Source of the DNA: Sulfuritalea sp.
GTDB lineage: Bacteria > Pseudomonadota > Gammaproteobacteria > Burkholderiales > Rhodocyclaceae
Direction: 5' to 3'
Length of the DNA: 64,000 nucleotides
Assembly: GCA_016712985.1 (NCBI GenBank)
Contig: JADJQA010000005.1
Location: forward strand, 124,001 to 188,000
A program made the position numbers and the translations under genes. Positions 10,801-21,381 of the stretch are shown here, in pieces; positions within the stretch are counted from its first letter, which is position 1; every line of letters begins with the position of its first letter. Under the pieces are notes generated by a model. The model did not search any database and was not told where the DNA came from. It saw only the letters and a list, made by a program, of their open reading frames with translations.

Positions 10801-13800
10801 GTTGACGGTCATCGAACCGGAGCCGAGACTGACGGTCGACCCGACCGCCTGCGTGAACGTGCCGGTACCCGCCTGATAGGTCTCAACCGAGAGATTGCCG
10901 GCATTGATGTTCTGCACGGCGACGGCGCCTTGCGCATAGAACGAAAGCGAACCGGAACCCAGAGCGATCGTCGGGTCGGTCTGGGTCACGTTACCGCTGC
11001 CGGCATCGTTCGTGCGCACGGTCAGATCGGCGCCGGAGGCGCTGAAGTCGATGCTGGCCAGATTCACGCTACCCGTGGAGGCGGTGAAATTCAGTCCGCC
11101 ACCGGCTAACTGGTTGGCCGGCAGGGGACTGCCGCCGGCGATGTTCGTCCCACCCAAGGTGAAGTTGGTGCCGTCGCTGTGGAAATTGTACAGAGTGCCG
11201 TTCGACGTCACTTGCGCCAGGCCGTTGTTGCCCACCGCGGAGGGACTCGCGGTGACGTTGAGGTTAACAAGGTCAACCGACATAACGGCGTCCGTGCTGA
11301 CATTGAAGTTGCCGCTGGCATTGATGGTCAAGTCGGGCGCACTGGCCACGACCGGCCGGCCCGCGAATCCAATGGTGGACCCCGCCCCAAACGTCGTGAG
11401 GGATACGCTGGAAGCCGCAATGTCAAGCGGGAAATTTGCCGGATTGCCGCCGATAGTGTCTGCACCGATGGCGTGCGCGGTGATGGACACGTTACCCGCG
11501 GCGGTAACTTCAGGCGCGATGCCGTCCTGCGCAGCTCCTACCACGCTGGTTGGACCATTGGCGCTGAGGGTAACGCTGCCGTTGGCGGCAGCCACGCTAT
11601 TGACCGTGACATCGCCGCTGTCGGCGGTGATGTTCACCCCGTATTGGCCCGCGACGCTGCCGGCAATCGCGACGCCCCCGCTCGCGTAGATAGACGTCGG
11701 GCCATTATTGCTGGTGACCGTTCCCGGCATGCTCACATTGCCGGAGTAGGCATAGATGTTGGCCCCACCGTTCGCGGTGACGCTGCCAGGAATCGACACG
11801 TCGCCCGAATCCACACTGGCGCTAAGGTAACCACCAGCATTGACGGCGCCTTCGATGGTGACACCGCCACTATTGGTGTACAAGTCAATGCTACCTTGGG
11901 TCGTCAAACTGGTGGCTATCGTCACTCCCGTTTCTGCCGAGACCGAGACATAGTCCTTGTTGGCGTTGGCCGTCGTCAACAACACGCTGCCGTTGTACGA
12001 ACTGAAATCCGTATTCTGCGGGCGACTTTGCGCCGACGACGCGCGAGTGAAGTTGGTGACTGTCAGATTGTTGGCGGCCGAGAAACTGGCATTCAGCGTA
12101 GCGTATTCCTGGTAGGGAACGTAGGTGATGTTGTAGTAGGGGTAGCCAGAGTTGACTTGGTAGTGCCTCGTTACTCCCGTCACGTCACCCTGGGGAATCA
12201 GGATGCTGCTGGCTTCCAGCGCACCGTTCGGGACGTAAAGACTGATCGAGGGAGTCGATTGGTACACCTTGGCGTCGAACCCGCTGGTGATCGACATTGT
12301 GTTGAGCGTCACCTTCGAAGTATCAGCGTCGGCATTCACGTTGATGCCAGCTCCGGTAAGCGTGCTGCCGATATAGCTTCCGGCATTCAACGCGCCGATG
12401 GTCATGTCGAGCCGATTCGGGCCGACTCCCTGCAACTCAACGCTGAACGGGCCATTGGGCTGAAAGTCGAATTTGCGCTCTACCGCCACCTTGAGCGGTG
12501 TCGCCGCCGCGCCGATGCCCGCGCCGCTGCCGGTATCGGTCCTCAGCGTCACGTCGGCCGCGGAGACCAGTGACGATGAACCTGTTGCGAAAATGCCGCC
12601 GGTACCGCCATTGATCGTGACCGATTCGCTCTTCAAGGTCAGGGTATCGGTGTTGTTGTCGACATAGGTCCGCGTCGGCGCCACCGCCCTGACCGTTTCG
12701 ACATTGACCTTGACACCGTTCGACGCCGTCAGGCTGACGCTGGCCGAGCAATTGACCGTGGAAAGACAGTTCTGGCCCGTCATGGTCGAGGTCACCGACG
12801 TGGCGTTGAGTGCGCTACCTGGGTTGATGGAGTTGGAAGTGATGCTGGCGGAATTGGAGGAAGACGAAGAAACGTCGCGCGTCGCGTTTGCCCGAAGGCT
12901 GGCGGCGTCATTGACGGTCGCGCTGATATTGCCCGCGGACGCGGACAGCACCACATTCCCCGTGGTGGTGATGCCTGTCGTCGACGAGATGCTGGTCCCG
13001 GACAGATTGACGTTGCCGTCGCCAGCCTGGATGGCCCCGGTCGACACGGACGAAGGGCTGGACGCAATGGTGACCGCGGCGCCACTGGTGCCAGTCTGGC
13101 CGGGCCGGGTGTCTATCGTTTGGGACGAATTGGTGAAACTGCCTCCGTTGGCCTGGGCCGTGAATGCACCACCGTTGGTGAACACCTGCCGCGCCGCTAT
13201 CGAGGATGAACTGGTCAGTCTGACAGCGCCGAATGAGGTGATGTTCGACCCCGCTGACAAGGATATGGCGCCGCCCGAACTCGTCAGCGCTACTTCGCCG
13301 CTGGTGGAAGAAATCGCCGAGTTTGTCAGGGTCATGGCTCCCGAACTCACTAGCGTCACGCCCCAGCCGAGGTGATGTTGGAACCGGACGCTAGGGACAG
13401 GTTGCCGCCTGTGCTTGTCATCGCCACGCTGCCGCTCGACGACACTGCGCCCAAGCTCAAGCTGCCCGCGCTCGACGTCGCGTTGACGGCACCGGCGCCC
13501 GCCGCAATGGTCATCGATCCCGCCGAAATCGATTGTGCCGTCAGCGTCACATCGCCGCCGGCGGTTGCAATCGGGCTGGACGCGAACGTGGAGAGATTGC
13601 GCGTGGCGGTCAGTGAAACCGCCCCGTTGTTGGTGGTGATACCCGCGCCGATCTGCAAATCGCGCCCGGCGTTGGCCGCCAGGCCCTGTCCGGCTCCGGC
13701 CAGTGTGATCAGGCTGTTCAAGCGCATGTCCCGCGAGGCGTAAAGCGTGACATTACCAACGATGGCGGCAAGCGTCGCTGGCGCTACGGTGACCGCATGG

Positions 13801-15176
13801 TCCGGAAAGTCGGTGTTCTCGTCGATGATGCTCGGGTTTAGCCCGCCAACGTCATCAACGAAAAGATCCAGCGGGTCGAGCAGCAGGCTGCCCGCCGTGC
13901 CCTTGGGAGCGCCGAGGTTCGCGCCGCCGATGAACAGCAGGTCGCCCTTGCCCGACACTTCGGCGTTGCCGCCGTTGCCGCCGTTCGGCCCGCCCTGCGC
14001 ACTGAGGCTGCCGAGGAAGCGCGTATCGCCGTCGGACCAGACGACGATCTTGCCGCCGTCGCCCTGATCGGTGGCGTCCGCCTTCAGCGTGACGCCGGCG
14101 CCGACAAAGGCCGACTGCGCGTTCTTCACGTCCGGGTTGGAGCCCTGCCAGTCGCCGCCGGCGCGGATCACGCCGCCGCCCGTGGCCCCCGACGCATCGA
14201 GCGTGGCGTTGCCGGTGAGCACCACCTTCTCGCCCAGCACGTCGATGCCGCCGCCGGCGCTGCTGCTGCCGGTCGCGGAAACATCTCCCGCGACGCGCGC
14301 GGTGCCGGTTTCGGATTCGATGCGGATGGTGCCGCCGGTGCGGCCGTTGGCCACCGTGGTGCTGCCGGTAGTGAGTTCGACATCACCCCTGGCCTTGAGC
14401 ACGATCTCGCCGCCCGAGTCGCGCGTCAGGGCATTGGCGCGAATGTCGCCGCTGTGCTTCAGCGAACCGGCGAAAACCTGGACCACGCCACCGTCGGCGA
14501 TCAGTTGCCCGAGATTCAGCGCGCTGTCGGTCGGCGCCTGCACCTCGAAACCCAGGCCGTCCATGTCAAGCGTGCCGAGGGTGACCTTCTTCCCGGCGGC
14601 GAGCAGTATCTTGCCTCCCGGCGCCTGGATGATGCCGCTGTTTTCAATGTTTGGCGCGATCAGTACAACCTGGCCGCCGTAGCCGGTGCGAATCCAGCCC
14701 TGGTTGGTGATCTTGCCGGAATCGGCATCGCCCTGGAACTTGAGCTTGCCGGCCAGGAAGTCCTGGTCGAGGATCTTCAGCGTGGAAGCGAAGAACGAGG
14801 CGGTATCGACGACCGCGCCGGCGCCGACCAGAACGCCGGCCGGGTTGATCAGCAATACCTGGCCATTGGAGGTGAGGCGTCCCATGATCGCCGACATCTG
14901 GCCGCCGACCACGCGATTGAGCACCGAGCTTGACGCGGACTGCTGCACGAACTTGACCGCTTCGCTCTGGCCGATCGAGAACGACTGCCAGTTGATGATG
15001 GCGCTCGGGCTGTTGGTGACGGTCATCGTATTGCCGACCGTGCCGATCTGTGCCGAACCGGACGCAACCTGCGCGCCGGTTGGCAAGGCAGCCTGCGCCG
15101 CACCGTTGAAGGCCAGGCTGACCGCCAGGGCCAGCTTGCTCACGCGCACCATCCCGTACTTCGATCTGGTTGCCAT
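4838..15176 (-). CDS. Giant TpsA filamentous-haemagglutinin-like exoprotein, interrupted by four apparent frameshifts
   Basis: The reading frame continues through five segments. Corrected, it would encode about 3,446 residues. The N-terminus (ATG 15176, after AGGGG) has a signal peptide and a TPS secretion domain: PSAIINWQSFSIGQ, VLNRVVGGQMSAIMGRL, NGQVLLINPAGVLVG. The rest is beta-helix-like repeat sequence rich in Gly, Ser, Thr and Val, with units such as GSQSISTYNSNILLQGGSAD around 7600-8300 and tyrosine runs near 10200. Breaks lie at about 13358 (one base missing), 10220 (one extra C), 9497 (one base missing) and 8491 (one T missing). The repeat pattern resumes immediately across each, so the protein is probably intact in the cell. 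Likely role: surface or secreted adhesin. Receptor unknown. Confidence 0.85.
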
Positions 15177-15495
15177 TTTTCTACCCCTAGAAGGAGCGAT
15201 CACCTGCCTGTGAACGAGGGGAATTGCAATACTCCACCGCTGTTAACGGCAGTGCCGAAGTATCCTTGAATTGGGCGTCCCGGTCAAACGAAAATGGGAC
15301 TCGGAGGGCCAATTCACCGGGGTTTACGACCCCTTTTTCCCTGTCCGCAAGCCATCTCCAGCGCTCTCCTACTCCTCCCCAACCCCTCCGCAAGAGGCGA
15401 GGGGCTTTTGTTTCGCTTGCGCCTGGGTCGAGGATCCGAACGCGCCAAGAGCCAATTCACCTTCGACCCGCTTCCGGCGGGTGCGACAGCGTGGA
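15177..15495. other. Intergenic region upstream of tpsA
   Basis: No gene is supported. The part near 15200-15300 should carry the tpsA operon promoter, but no convincing -35/-10 pair stands out. At 15383-15404 a CCCCTC/GAGGGG hairpin is followed by a short T run on the plus strand. It faces away from both flanking minus-strand genes and more likely belongs to a repeat than to a working terminator. Confidence 0.5.
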
Positions 15496-16473
15496 TCAAT
15501 CGACGGTAATGACGACCTTGCCGGTGGATTTGCGGCTCACCACCTGGTTCAGTGCCTCGACCGCCTGTTGCAGCGGATAGGTCGCCGAGACATGCGGCTT
15601 GATCTTGCCGTCGAGGACCCATTGCATCAGCGTCTGCAAGCTCTCGGTCATCACTTTGGGATTCAATTCCGCATAGGCCGGCCAGTTGAGGCCGATCACG
15701 TCCACGTTCTTGACCAGCAGGTGATTCGCGGGAATCTGCGGCACGACGCCGCCCGCAAAGCCGATGACCAGGATGCGCCCTTCAAAGGCGATGCTGCGCA
15801 GCGAAGCGTTAAACAGCTCGCCGCCCACCGGATCGTAGACCACGTCCGCGCCGCGACCGCCGGTCAATTCCTTGATCCGCGCGCGGACGTCGTCCTGGCT
15901 CGAATCGATCAGGTGATCCGCGCCGTGGGCGCGAGCCACTGCCAGCTTCTCCGGAGTGCTGGCCGTGGCGATGACCGTCGCGCCCAATTGCTTGCCGATC
16001 GCGACGGCGGTCAGCCCGACGCCGCCGGAGGCGCCATGCACCACCAGCGTCTCGCCGGCGCGCAAGCGCGCCCGATGCCACAAGGCGACATGGGAGGTGC
16101 CGAACACCACGGGAAAGGCCGCGCCGTTTACCCAGGACATCGCCGCCGGCAACGGCACACAGCGATTGACATCGGCGACGACCTGTTCGGCATAGCCGCC
16201 GTGCGGCGTCATGGCGATCACCCGATCCCCAACGGCCATCCCCTGAACGCCGACCCCCGGTTCCAGCACCTCGCCGGAAACCTCGAAGCCGGGACTGAAA
16301 GGCGGCTGCGGCTGGTTCTGATACTGGCCGCGGGTGATCAGGCTGTCGGCGAAATTGACCCCGCAGGCCTTGACCCGGATGCGCACCTGGCCGGGGCCGG
16401 GGCGCGGCTCGGACACCTGCTCCAGCCGCAACGCGGCAGGGCCGGCGAATTCATTGCAGACGACGGCTTGCAT
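15496..16473 (-). CDS. NADPH:quinone oxidoreductase-family medium-chain reductase
   Basis: This 325-residue zinc-free MDR protein has the GroES-like N-terminal half (VRIRVKACGVNFADSLITRGQY) and a Rossmann fold with the nucleotide loop VHGASGGVGLTAVAIGKQLGA (about residues 145-165). Catalytic zinc cysteines are absent, as in QOR/crotonyl-reductase-like members. The family reduces quinones or enoyl compounds with NADPH; the substrate cannot be read from sequence. A stand-alone Ccr role is unlikely, since a true Ccr is present at 22326. It is separated from the histidine phosphatase by a repeat-containing gap. Confidence 0.85.
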   Translation of the reverse strand: MQAVVCNEFAGPAALRLEQVSEPRPGPGQVRIRVKACGVNFADSLITRGQYQNQPQPPFSPGFEVSGEVLEPGVGVQGMAVGDRVIAMTPHGGYAEQVVADVNRCVPLPAAMSWVNGAAFPVVFGTSHVALWHRARLRAGETLVVHGASGGVGLTAVAIGKQLGATVIATASTPEKLAVARAHGADHLIDSSQDDVRARIKELTGGRGADVVYDPVGGELFNASLRSIAFEGRILVIGFAGGVVPQIPANHLLVKNVDVIGLNWPAYAELNPKVMTESLQTLMQWVLDGKIKPHVSATYPLQQAVEALNQVVSRKSTGKVVITVD

Positions 16474-16564
16474 GATTGAAAACTCTCCATCGTTGAAGAA
16501 ACTGCTTCGCTCGCTGCGGCTGTCCTTCGATCGAACCTGGAAACCGCAGTTGCAACCGCTTCAA

Positions 16565-16685
16565 ACACAGAGAACACAGAGCCACAGAGGTCACAGAGAA
16601 AAAGCCCTGGCCCACCTGACAGGTGAGTCCTCAGCGCACTCCAACTCTCCATGTTCTCTGTGCCTTTCTCCGTGTTCTCTGTGTC
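16565..16685. repeat. CACAGAG-type inverted intergenic repeat
   Basis: The left part contains repeated ACACAGAG/CCACAGAGG/TCACAGAG words. The right part contains their complements (TTCTCTGTGCC and TTCTCTGTGT), forming a long imperfect inverted repeat around a 50-60 base centre. Similar CACAGAG-rich repeats occur between genes in many bacterial genomes. No coding potential is seen, and the rest of the 16474-16741 gap is featureless. Confidence 0.65.
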
Positions 16686-16741
16686 CAAGGAGGCTTTTGG
16701 TTTGAATCGCCCTGCGACCGGGCGCCGTGGCGGAACCGGAA

Positions 16742-17446
16742 TCAAGGGTGCCCCGTTTCTGGCGGGCTTCCCCACCAGCGCGACAAGCGCTCTGTCCGGA
16801 TCCGATCGGGCAGTCCTTCGTAATGCGAGACGTCGTTGAACAGGCGCAGGCGGGCGCGTACCTCGCTCATGAAGTCGAGAATGCTCAGCGCCGCGGGGCT
16901 TTGCTCCAGGCGGTCGCGATAGGCCCGCATGTCGAAGCCCAGCAGGCTGCTGATCAGCAAACGGTTGGTTCCCTTGTGGGATACCAGCAGAACCGTGCGG
17001 TGGCGATGCCGCTCGACTATCCCGTGCATTACGGGCAATGCACGGTTGAGCACATTGACACCGGATTCTCCACCCAGCGGAGCGATGACGAACGGATCCT
17101 CCTGCCAGATGGCGTACTCGGCCTGGAACGCGCTCTCGACCTCCGATCGCCGCAGCCCCTCCCAGTGGCCATAATCGATTTCGCGCAGGCCTGGCTCGGC
17201 TATCGGCTCCAGGCCGTGGGCAAGCGCCAGGGTGCGCGCGGTTTCCATGGTCCGTTGCAGCGGGCTGGCGTAGATGGCATCCAGCTTCTCGCGTTTCAGC
17301 CGCTCCGCCAGGCAGGCGACCTGCCTGCGGCCTTCGTCGGAGAGGGCCACGTCGGAAGAACCGGCGAACCGGTCTTCGGCGGTGAGATCGGTGGCACCGT
17401 GGCGCACCAGGTAGATTCTGGTCGGCATTGGAGTTGGCGCGTTCAC
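16742..17446 (-). CDS. Histidine phosphatase family protein (phosphoglycerate mutase-like)
   Basis: The 234-residue protein starts its fold with IYLVRHGATD, containing the phospho-accepting His16 in the RHG motif. It has the R-T-x-E-T-A-type segment (SPLQRTMETARTLA), the acidic YGHWEGL loop and the second catalytic His in LLVSHKGTN. This branch of the superfamily includes cobalamin-pathway CobC and broad phosphatases. Given B12-dependent Ecm nearby, alpha-ribazole phosphatase is a possibility, but nothing in the sequence decides it. The C-terminal tail (..RWWGSPPETGHP) looks family-extraneous. Confidence 0.82.
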   Translation of the reverse strand: MNAPTPMPTRIYLVRHGATDLTAEDRFAGSSDVALSDEGRRQVACLAERLKREKLDAIYASPLQRTMETARTLALAHGLEPIAEPGLREIDYGHWEGLRRSEVESAFQAEYAIWQEDPFVIAPLGGESGVNVLNRALPVMHGIVERHRHRTVLLVSHKGTNRLLISSLLGFDMRAYRDRLEQSPAALSILDFMSEVRARLRLFNDVSHYEGLPDRIRTERLSRWWGSPPETGHP

Positions 17447-17499
17447 GGACGATCAGCAAAGGACTTGGTCCGATCTTACGCCATCCGATCCCGGATGGT

Positions 17500-18162
17500 T
17501 CAAAGCGTCGTGTAACGCGAACGGACCGCTGCCACCGCATGGGCAATGACCGATTCCGCTTCGCCGCCCTCGTGGAAAGAGGCTTGCAGGTCTTGCAGAC
17601 GACCGTCTTGCAGCCCGTAGATCCAGGCATGCAGCAACAGTGGCTGGCGACGCTTCCAGGCGTCGCCGACCAGCGTGGTGCGGGCGACATTGCGCACCTG
17701 CTCGATCACGTTCAGTTCGCAAAGGGCGCGCCAGCGCGTGGTGCTGTCGGGCAGCGCCGCAAGGAAATCCATGTGCCGATCGCGCACATCCTGAATGTGG
17801 CGCAACCAGTTGTCGATCAATCCCAGAGAGGGCCCTTCCAGGGCCGCCCGCACGCCGCCGCAGCCGTAGTGACCGCAAACGATGATGTGGCGGACCTTGA
17901 GCACATCGATGGCGTACTGCATCACCGACAGGCAGTTGAGATCCGTATGCACCACGACGTTGGCGACATTTCGATGCACGAACACTTCGCCGGGCTTCAG
18001 GCCGGTGATCTGGTTCGCCGGCACCCGACTGTCCGAACACCCTATCCACAGGTATTCAGGGTCCTGCAAGGCGACCAGCCCGGCAAAGAAGTCGGGGTCG
18101 GCCGCCAGCATGTCTTCGGCCCAGCGGGCATTCGCGGCAAACAGCTCAGGCAGGTATTTCAT
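17500..18162 (-). CDS. can: Beta-class carbonic anhydrase
   Basis: The 220-residue protein has all the beta-carbonic anhydrase ligands: Cys42 with the Asp44-Arg46 dyad in GCSDSRVPAN, and His98 and Cys101 in VCGHYGCGGV. It interconverts CO2 and bicarbonate in the cytoplasm. A purine-rich GGAAAGA lies ahead of the ATG. It sits among central-carbon genes, and carboxylation by Ccr (22326) uses CO2, so carbon-supply cooperation is plausible but inferred. Length and motifs match Can/CynT-type enzymes throughout. Confidence 0.93.
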   Translation of the reverse strand: MKYLPELFAANARWAEDMLAADPDFFAGLVALQDPEYLWIGCSDSRVPANQITGLKPGEVFVHRNVANVVVHTDLNCLSVMQYAIDVLKVRHIIVCGHYGCGGVRAALEGPSLGLIDNWLRHIQDVRDRHMDFLAALPDSTTRWRALCELNVIEQVRNVARTTLVGDAWKRRQPLLLHAWIYGLQDGRLQDLQASFHEGGEAESVIAHAVAAVRSRYTTL

Positions 18163-18347
18163 GGTTTGGTCTTTCCATCAAGCGGACGCACGCTGGCCGC
18201 GACATGCCGGACATTGAGCGCCGCGCCACGATACGGCAAACGAAGAATGCAGGCACCTGCCCGGCGGAATTCCGATCGGCTGCCGGATCGGGCAGCCGAT
18301 CGGTACCAATCAGGGCTGCGCGCGACGCGCAGCCGATGCGCGAGTGC

Positions 18348-19299
18348 CTACAGGAACTGCTTGGTGATCTCGACCAGTTCCTTGACCGATTTTACCGAGT
18401 GATCGAACATCGCCTTCTCCTCGGTGTTCATCTCGATCTCAACGACCTTCTCGACGCCGCCCTTTCCCAGGATGACCGGGACGCCGACATAGATGCCATT
18501 GACGCCGTACTGCCCGCTCAAATAGGCGGCGCACGGCAACAAGCGCTTCTTGTCCTTGAGGTAGGCATCGGCCATGACGATGGCGGCAGCGGCAGGGGCA
18601 TAGAACGCCGAACCGGTCTTCAACAAAGCCACGATTTCCCCGCCGCCATTGCGGGTACGCTTGACGATCGCATCGAGCCGCTCCTGGGTGGTCCAACCCA
18701 TCTTGACCAGGTCGGGCAAGGGAATGCCGGCGACGGTCGAGGTAGCGCACCAATGGCACCATGGTGTCGCCGTGGCCGCCCAGCACGAAGGCCGTGACGT
18801 CCTCGACGGAGACCTTGAATTCGTCGGCCAGAAAATGGCGAAAGCGCGCACTGTCCAGCACACCGGCCATGCCGACGACTTTCGCCGCCGGCAGGCCCGA
18901 TACCTGCTGCAACACGCCGACCATGGCGTCCAGCGGATTGGTGATGACGATGACAAAGGCCCCGGGGCAGCGCTGCTTGATGTTTTCGCCGACTGAGACC
19001 ATTACCTTGGTATTGACGCTGATCAAATCGTCGCGGCTCATGCCCGGCTTGCGCGGCACGCCGGCCGTGACGATAACCACGTCGGCACCGTCGATGGCAG
19101 CGTAATCGCTGCCGCCGGCCAGGGCGCTGTCGAAGCCCTCGACCGGCCCGGCCTGGGCGAGGTCGAGCGCCTTGCCCTGGGGGACGCCGTCGGCGATATC
19201 GAACAGAGAAATGTCGCCCAACTCCTTGATGCCGGCGAGCAGGGCGAGCGTACCGCCAATCTGGCCGGCGCCGACAAGTGCAATCTTCTTGCGTGACAT
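18348..19299 (-). CDS. mdh: Malate dehydrogenase (LDH-like type), one apparent frameshift
   Basis: Oxidises malate to oxaloacetate with NAD+. The start follows AAGGAG. The N-terminal part has the nucleotide-binding glycines GAGQIGGTLALL, the substrate loop with AGVPRKPGMSRDDL, ITNPLDAMV and the catalytic VLGGHGDTMVPL. Just after this the frame breaks at about 18741, where the plus strand reads CGAGGTA; removing one G restores STVAGIPLPDLVKMGW and the C-terminal region through EITKQFL. Corrected length is 316 residues, normal for this LDH-like Mdh. As a core TCA enzyme, it is more likely intact with a consensus error than a pseudogene. Confidence 0.9.
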
Positions 19300-19343
19300 A
19301 CTGAAACTCTCCTTAATGAATCTGCTTCAGGCTTGATCGTTCG

Positions 19344-19381
19344 GGCCGGGCCCCCGGAAGCAGATTGCCGGGGGCCCGGCC
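19344..19381. terminator. Strong GC hairpin between pckG and mdh
   Basis: A perfect 14-bp inverted repeat (GGCCGGGCCCCCGG, loop of 10) fills the gap between pckG and mdh. It lacks a T run on the minus strand, so it is not a classic intrinsic terminator. It may weaken read-through from pckG into mdh or protect the transcript's 3' end. The structure is certain in sequence; its function is inferred. Confidence 0.55.
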
Positions 19382-19401
19382 GGGCGTGACGGCCTGCTTG
19401 A

Positions 19402-21264
19402 TTACTCCTCGTGAGCCAGTTCCCAGCGTTCGGGCGAACGCCAGAGCCTGGACCTCAGCAGCTCGCGCTCGAAGGTGAACTCCTTGGGCAGACGATCGAA
19501 GAAGCGGTCGAAGAGCTCCTCGTGGGAATGCGCTTCCGCCGTACCCGCGTCGCGGCCCACGGCCATCAGCTCGTAGAACTTGCCGGACGGGAAGTCCAGG
19601 CCCTTCCACTCGATGTCTTCGTGGCGCGGCATCCATCCGATCGGACTCTCCACCGCAAAACCGCGGCCATGCACCCGGTCGACGATCCACTTCAGAACGC
19701 GCATGTTCTGGCCGAAGCCGGGCCAAATGAACTTGCCGTTCTCGTCCTTGCGGAACCAGTTGACGCGGAAGATGCGCGGCGGGTTGGGCACCTTGCGGCC
19801 GACATTGAGCCAGTGCGTGAAGTAGTCCGCCATGTTGTAGCCGCAGAACGGCAGCATTGCCATCGGATCGCGGCGCATCGCCGCCTGGCCGATCGCCGCC
19901 GCCGTCGCCTCGGAACCCATGGTGGCGGCGAGATACACGCCGTGGGACCAGTTGAAGGCCTGATACACCAGCGGCATGTCCTTGCTCATGCGGCCGCCGA
20001 AGACGAAGGCGCTGATCGGCACGCCGGCGGGATTCTCCCAATCGGGGTCGATCGAGGGGCACTGGCTGGCCGGTGCGGTGAAGCGGGCGTTGCCGTGAGC
20101 CGCCGGGCGACCGGCATCGGGCGTCCAGTCCTTGCCCTGCCAGTCGATGGCGTGCGCCGGTGGCGGGCCGTCCATGCCTTCCCACCAGACGTCGCCGTCA
20201 TCCGTCAGCGCGACGTTGCTGAAGATGGAGTTCTTCTGGATCGTCAGCATGGCGTTGGGATTCGACGCCATGTTGGTGCCGGGTGCGACACCGAAGAAGC
20301 CGTACTCGGGATTGATCGCGCGCAGGCCTCCATCCGGTCCCTGCTTGATCCACGCGATATCGTCGCCGACCGTGGTGACCTTCCATCCCTCGAAGCCCTT
20401 GGGCGGGATCAGCATGGCGAGATTGGTCTTGCCGCAGGCGCTGGGGAAGGCTGCCCCGATGTAGGTCTTCTCGCCGCTGGGCGATTCGAGTCCGGAGATC
20501 AGCATGTGCTCGGCGAGCCAGCCTTCCTTCTTCGCCATGACCGAGGCGATGCGCAACGCCAGGCATTTCTTGCCGAGCAGGGCATTGCCGCCGTAACCCG
20601 AGCCGTATGACCAGATCTCGTAAGTATCGGGGAAGTGCACGATGTACTTCTTGCTGATGTCCGGCTGGCACGGCCAGGTTACATCCTTCTTTCCCGGCGC
20701 CAGCGGCGCGCCGACCGAATGCATGCAGGGAATGAAGAAGCCGTTGTCACCCAGCGCTTCGAGCACTTTGCTGCCGGTGCGGGTCATGATGGCCATGTTG
20801 ACCACGACGTAGGGGCTGTCCGAGATCTCGACGCCGATCTTGGCGATGGGCGAGCCGATCGGACCCATGCTGAACGGGATGACGTACATCGTGCGACCGC
20901 GCATGCAGCCGTCGAAAACCGTGCGCATGGTCGCGCGCATCTCGTCGGATGGCGCCCAGTTGTTCGTCGGGCCGACCTCCTCCTTGGTCGCGGCGCAGAT
21001 GAAAGTGCGCTCCTCGACCCGCGCGACGTCGGACGCGTGCGTACGGGCCAGGTAGCAGTTCGGCCGCTTCGCCGGGTTGAGGCGGGTAAACGTCCCGCCC
21101 TTGACCAGCAGTTCGCACATCTCGTCGTACTGTTTCGTCGATCCATCGCACCACACAACATGGTCCGGTTTGCACAGCGCGGCCATGTCGCTGACCCACG
21201 CGATCAGTTTCGCGTTGTTGGTCGGGACGTGGGCGAGTTTCGTTGAGTCGCTCAGGTTGCTCAT
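19402..21264 (-). CDS. pckG: Phosphoenolpyruvate carboxykinase, GTP-dependent
   Basis: Converts oxaloacetate plus GTP to phosphoenolpyruvate plus CO2, the gluconeogenic exit from the TCA cycle. The 620-residue protein has the kinase-1a loop AAFPSACGKTNLAML, the metal/GTP-side GDDIAW and the substrate region SGYGGNALLGKK. These match the GTP family, not the ATP family. The ATG at 21264 was chosen because AAGGAGAAAC precedes it and it fits family length; an upstream in-frame start would add 21 unrelated residues. It fits growth on acetate with Acs, the ethylmalonyl-CoA genes and Mdh. A promoter candidate lies at 21382-21411. Confidence 0.94.
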   Translation of the reverse strand: MSNLSDSTKLAHVPTNNAKLIAWVSDMAALCKPDHVVWCDGSTKQYDEMCELLVKGGTFTRLNPAKRPNCYLARTHASDVARVEERTFICAATKEEVGPTNNWAPSDEMRATMRTVFDGCMRGRTMYVIPFSMGPIGSPIAKIGVEISDSPYVVVNMAIMTRTGSKVLEALGDNGFFIPCMHSVGAPLAPGKKDVTWPCQPDISKKYIVHFPDTYEIWSYGSGYGGNALLGKKCLALRIASVMAKKEGWLAEHMLISGLESPSGEKTYIGAAFPSACGKTNLAMLIPPKGFEGWKVTTVGDDIAWIKQGPDGGLRAINPEYGFFGVAPGTNMASNPNAMLTIQKNSIFSNVALTDDGDVWWEGMDGPPPAHAIDWQGKDWTPDAGRPAAHGNARFTAPASQCPSIDPDWENPAGVPISAFVFGGRMSKDMPLVYQAFNWSHGVYLAATMGSEATAAAIGQAAMRRDPMAMLPFCGYNMADYFTHWLNVGRKVPNPPRIFRVNWFRKDENGKFIWPGFGQNMRVLKWIVDRVHGRGFAVESPIGWMPRHEDIEWKGLDFPSGKFYELMAVGRDAGTAEAHSHEELFDRFFDRLPKEFTFERELLRSRLWRSPERWELAHEE

Positions 21265-21381
21265 GTTTCTCCTTTTTCTCCAGTAGTTGTAATCAGCTTC
21301 CAGCACCGGTCGCAAACAGCTCGCCAACCTTTATAGAAAAACGGGGACTATCGACCGCCTGGAATTCTTGTTGGCCGAAGA

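Noticed and set aside
15187..15393. Short minus-strand frame upstream of tpsA
   Set aside because: Lies in repeat-like intergenic DNA; amino-acid pattern shows no protein-like features.
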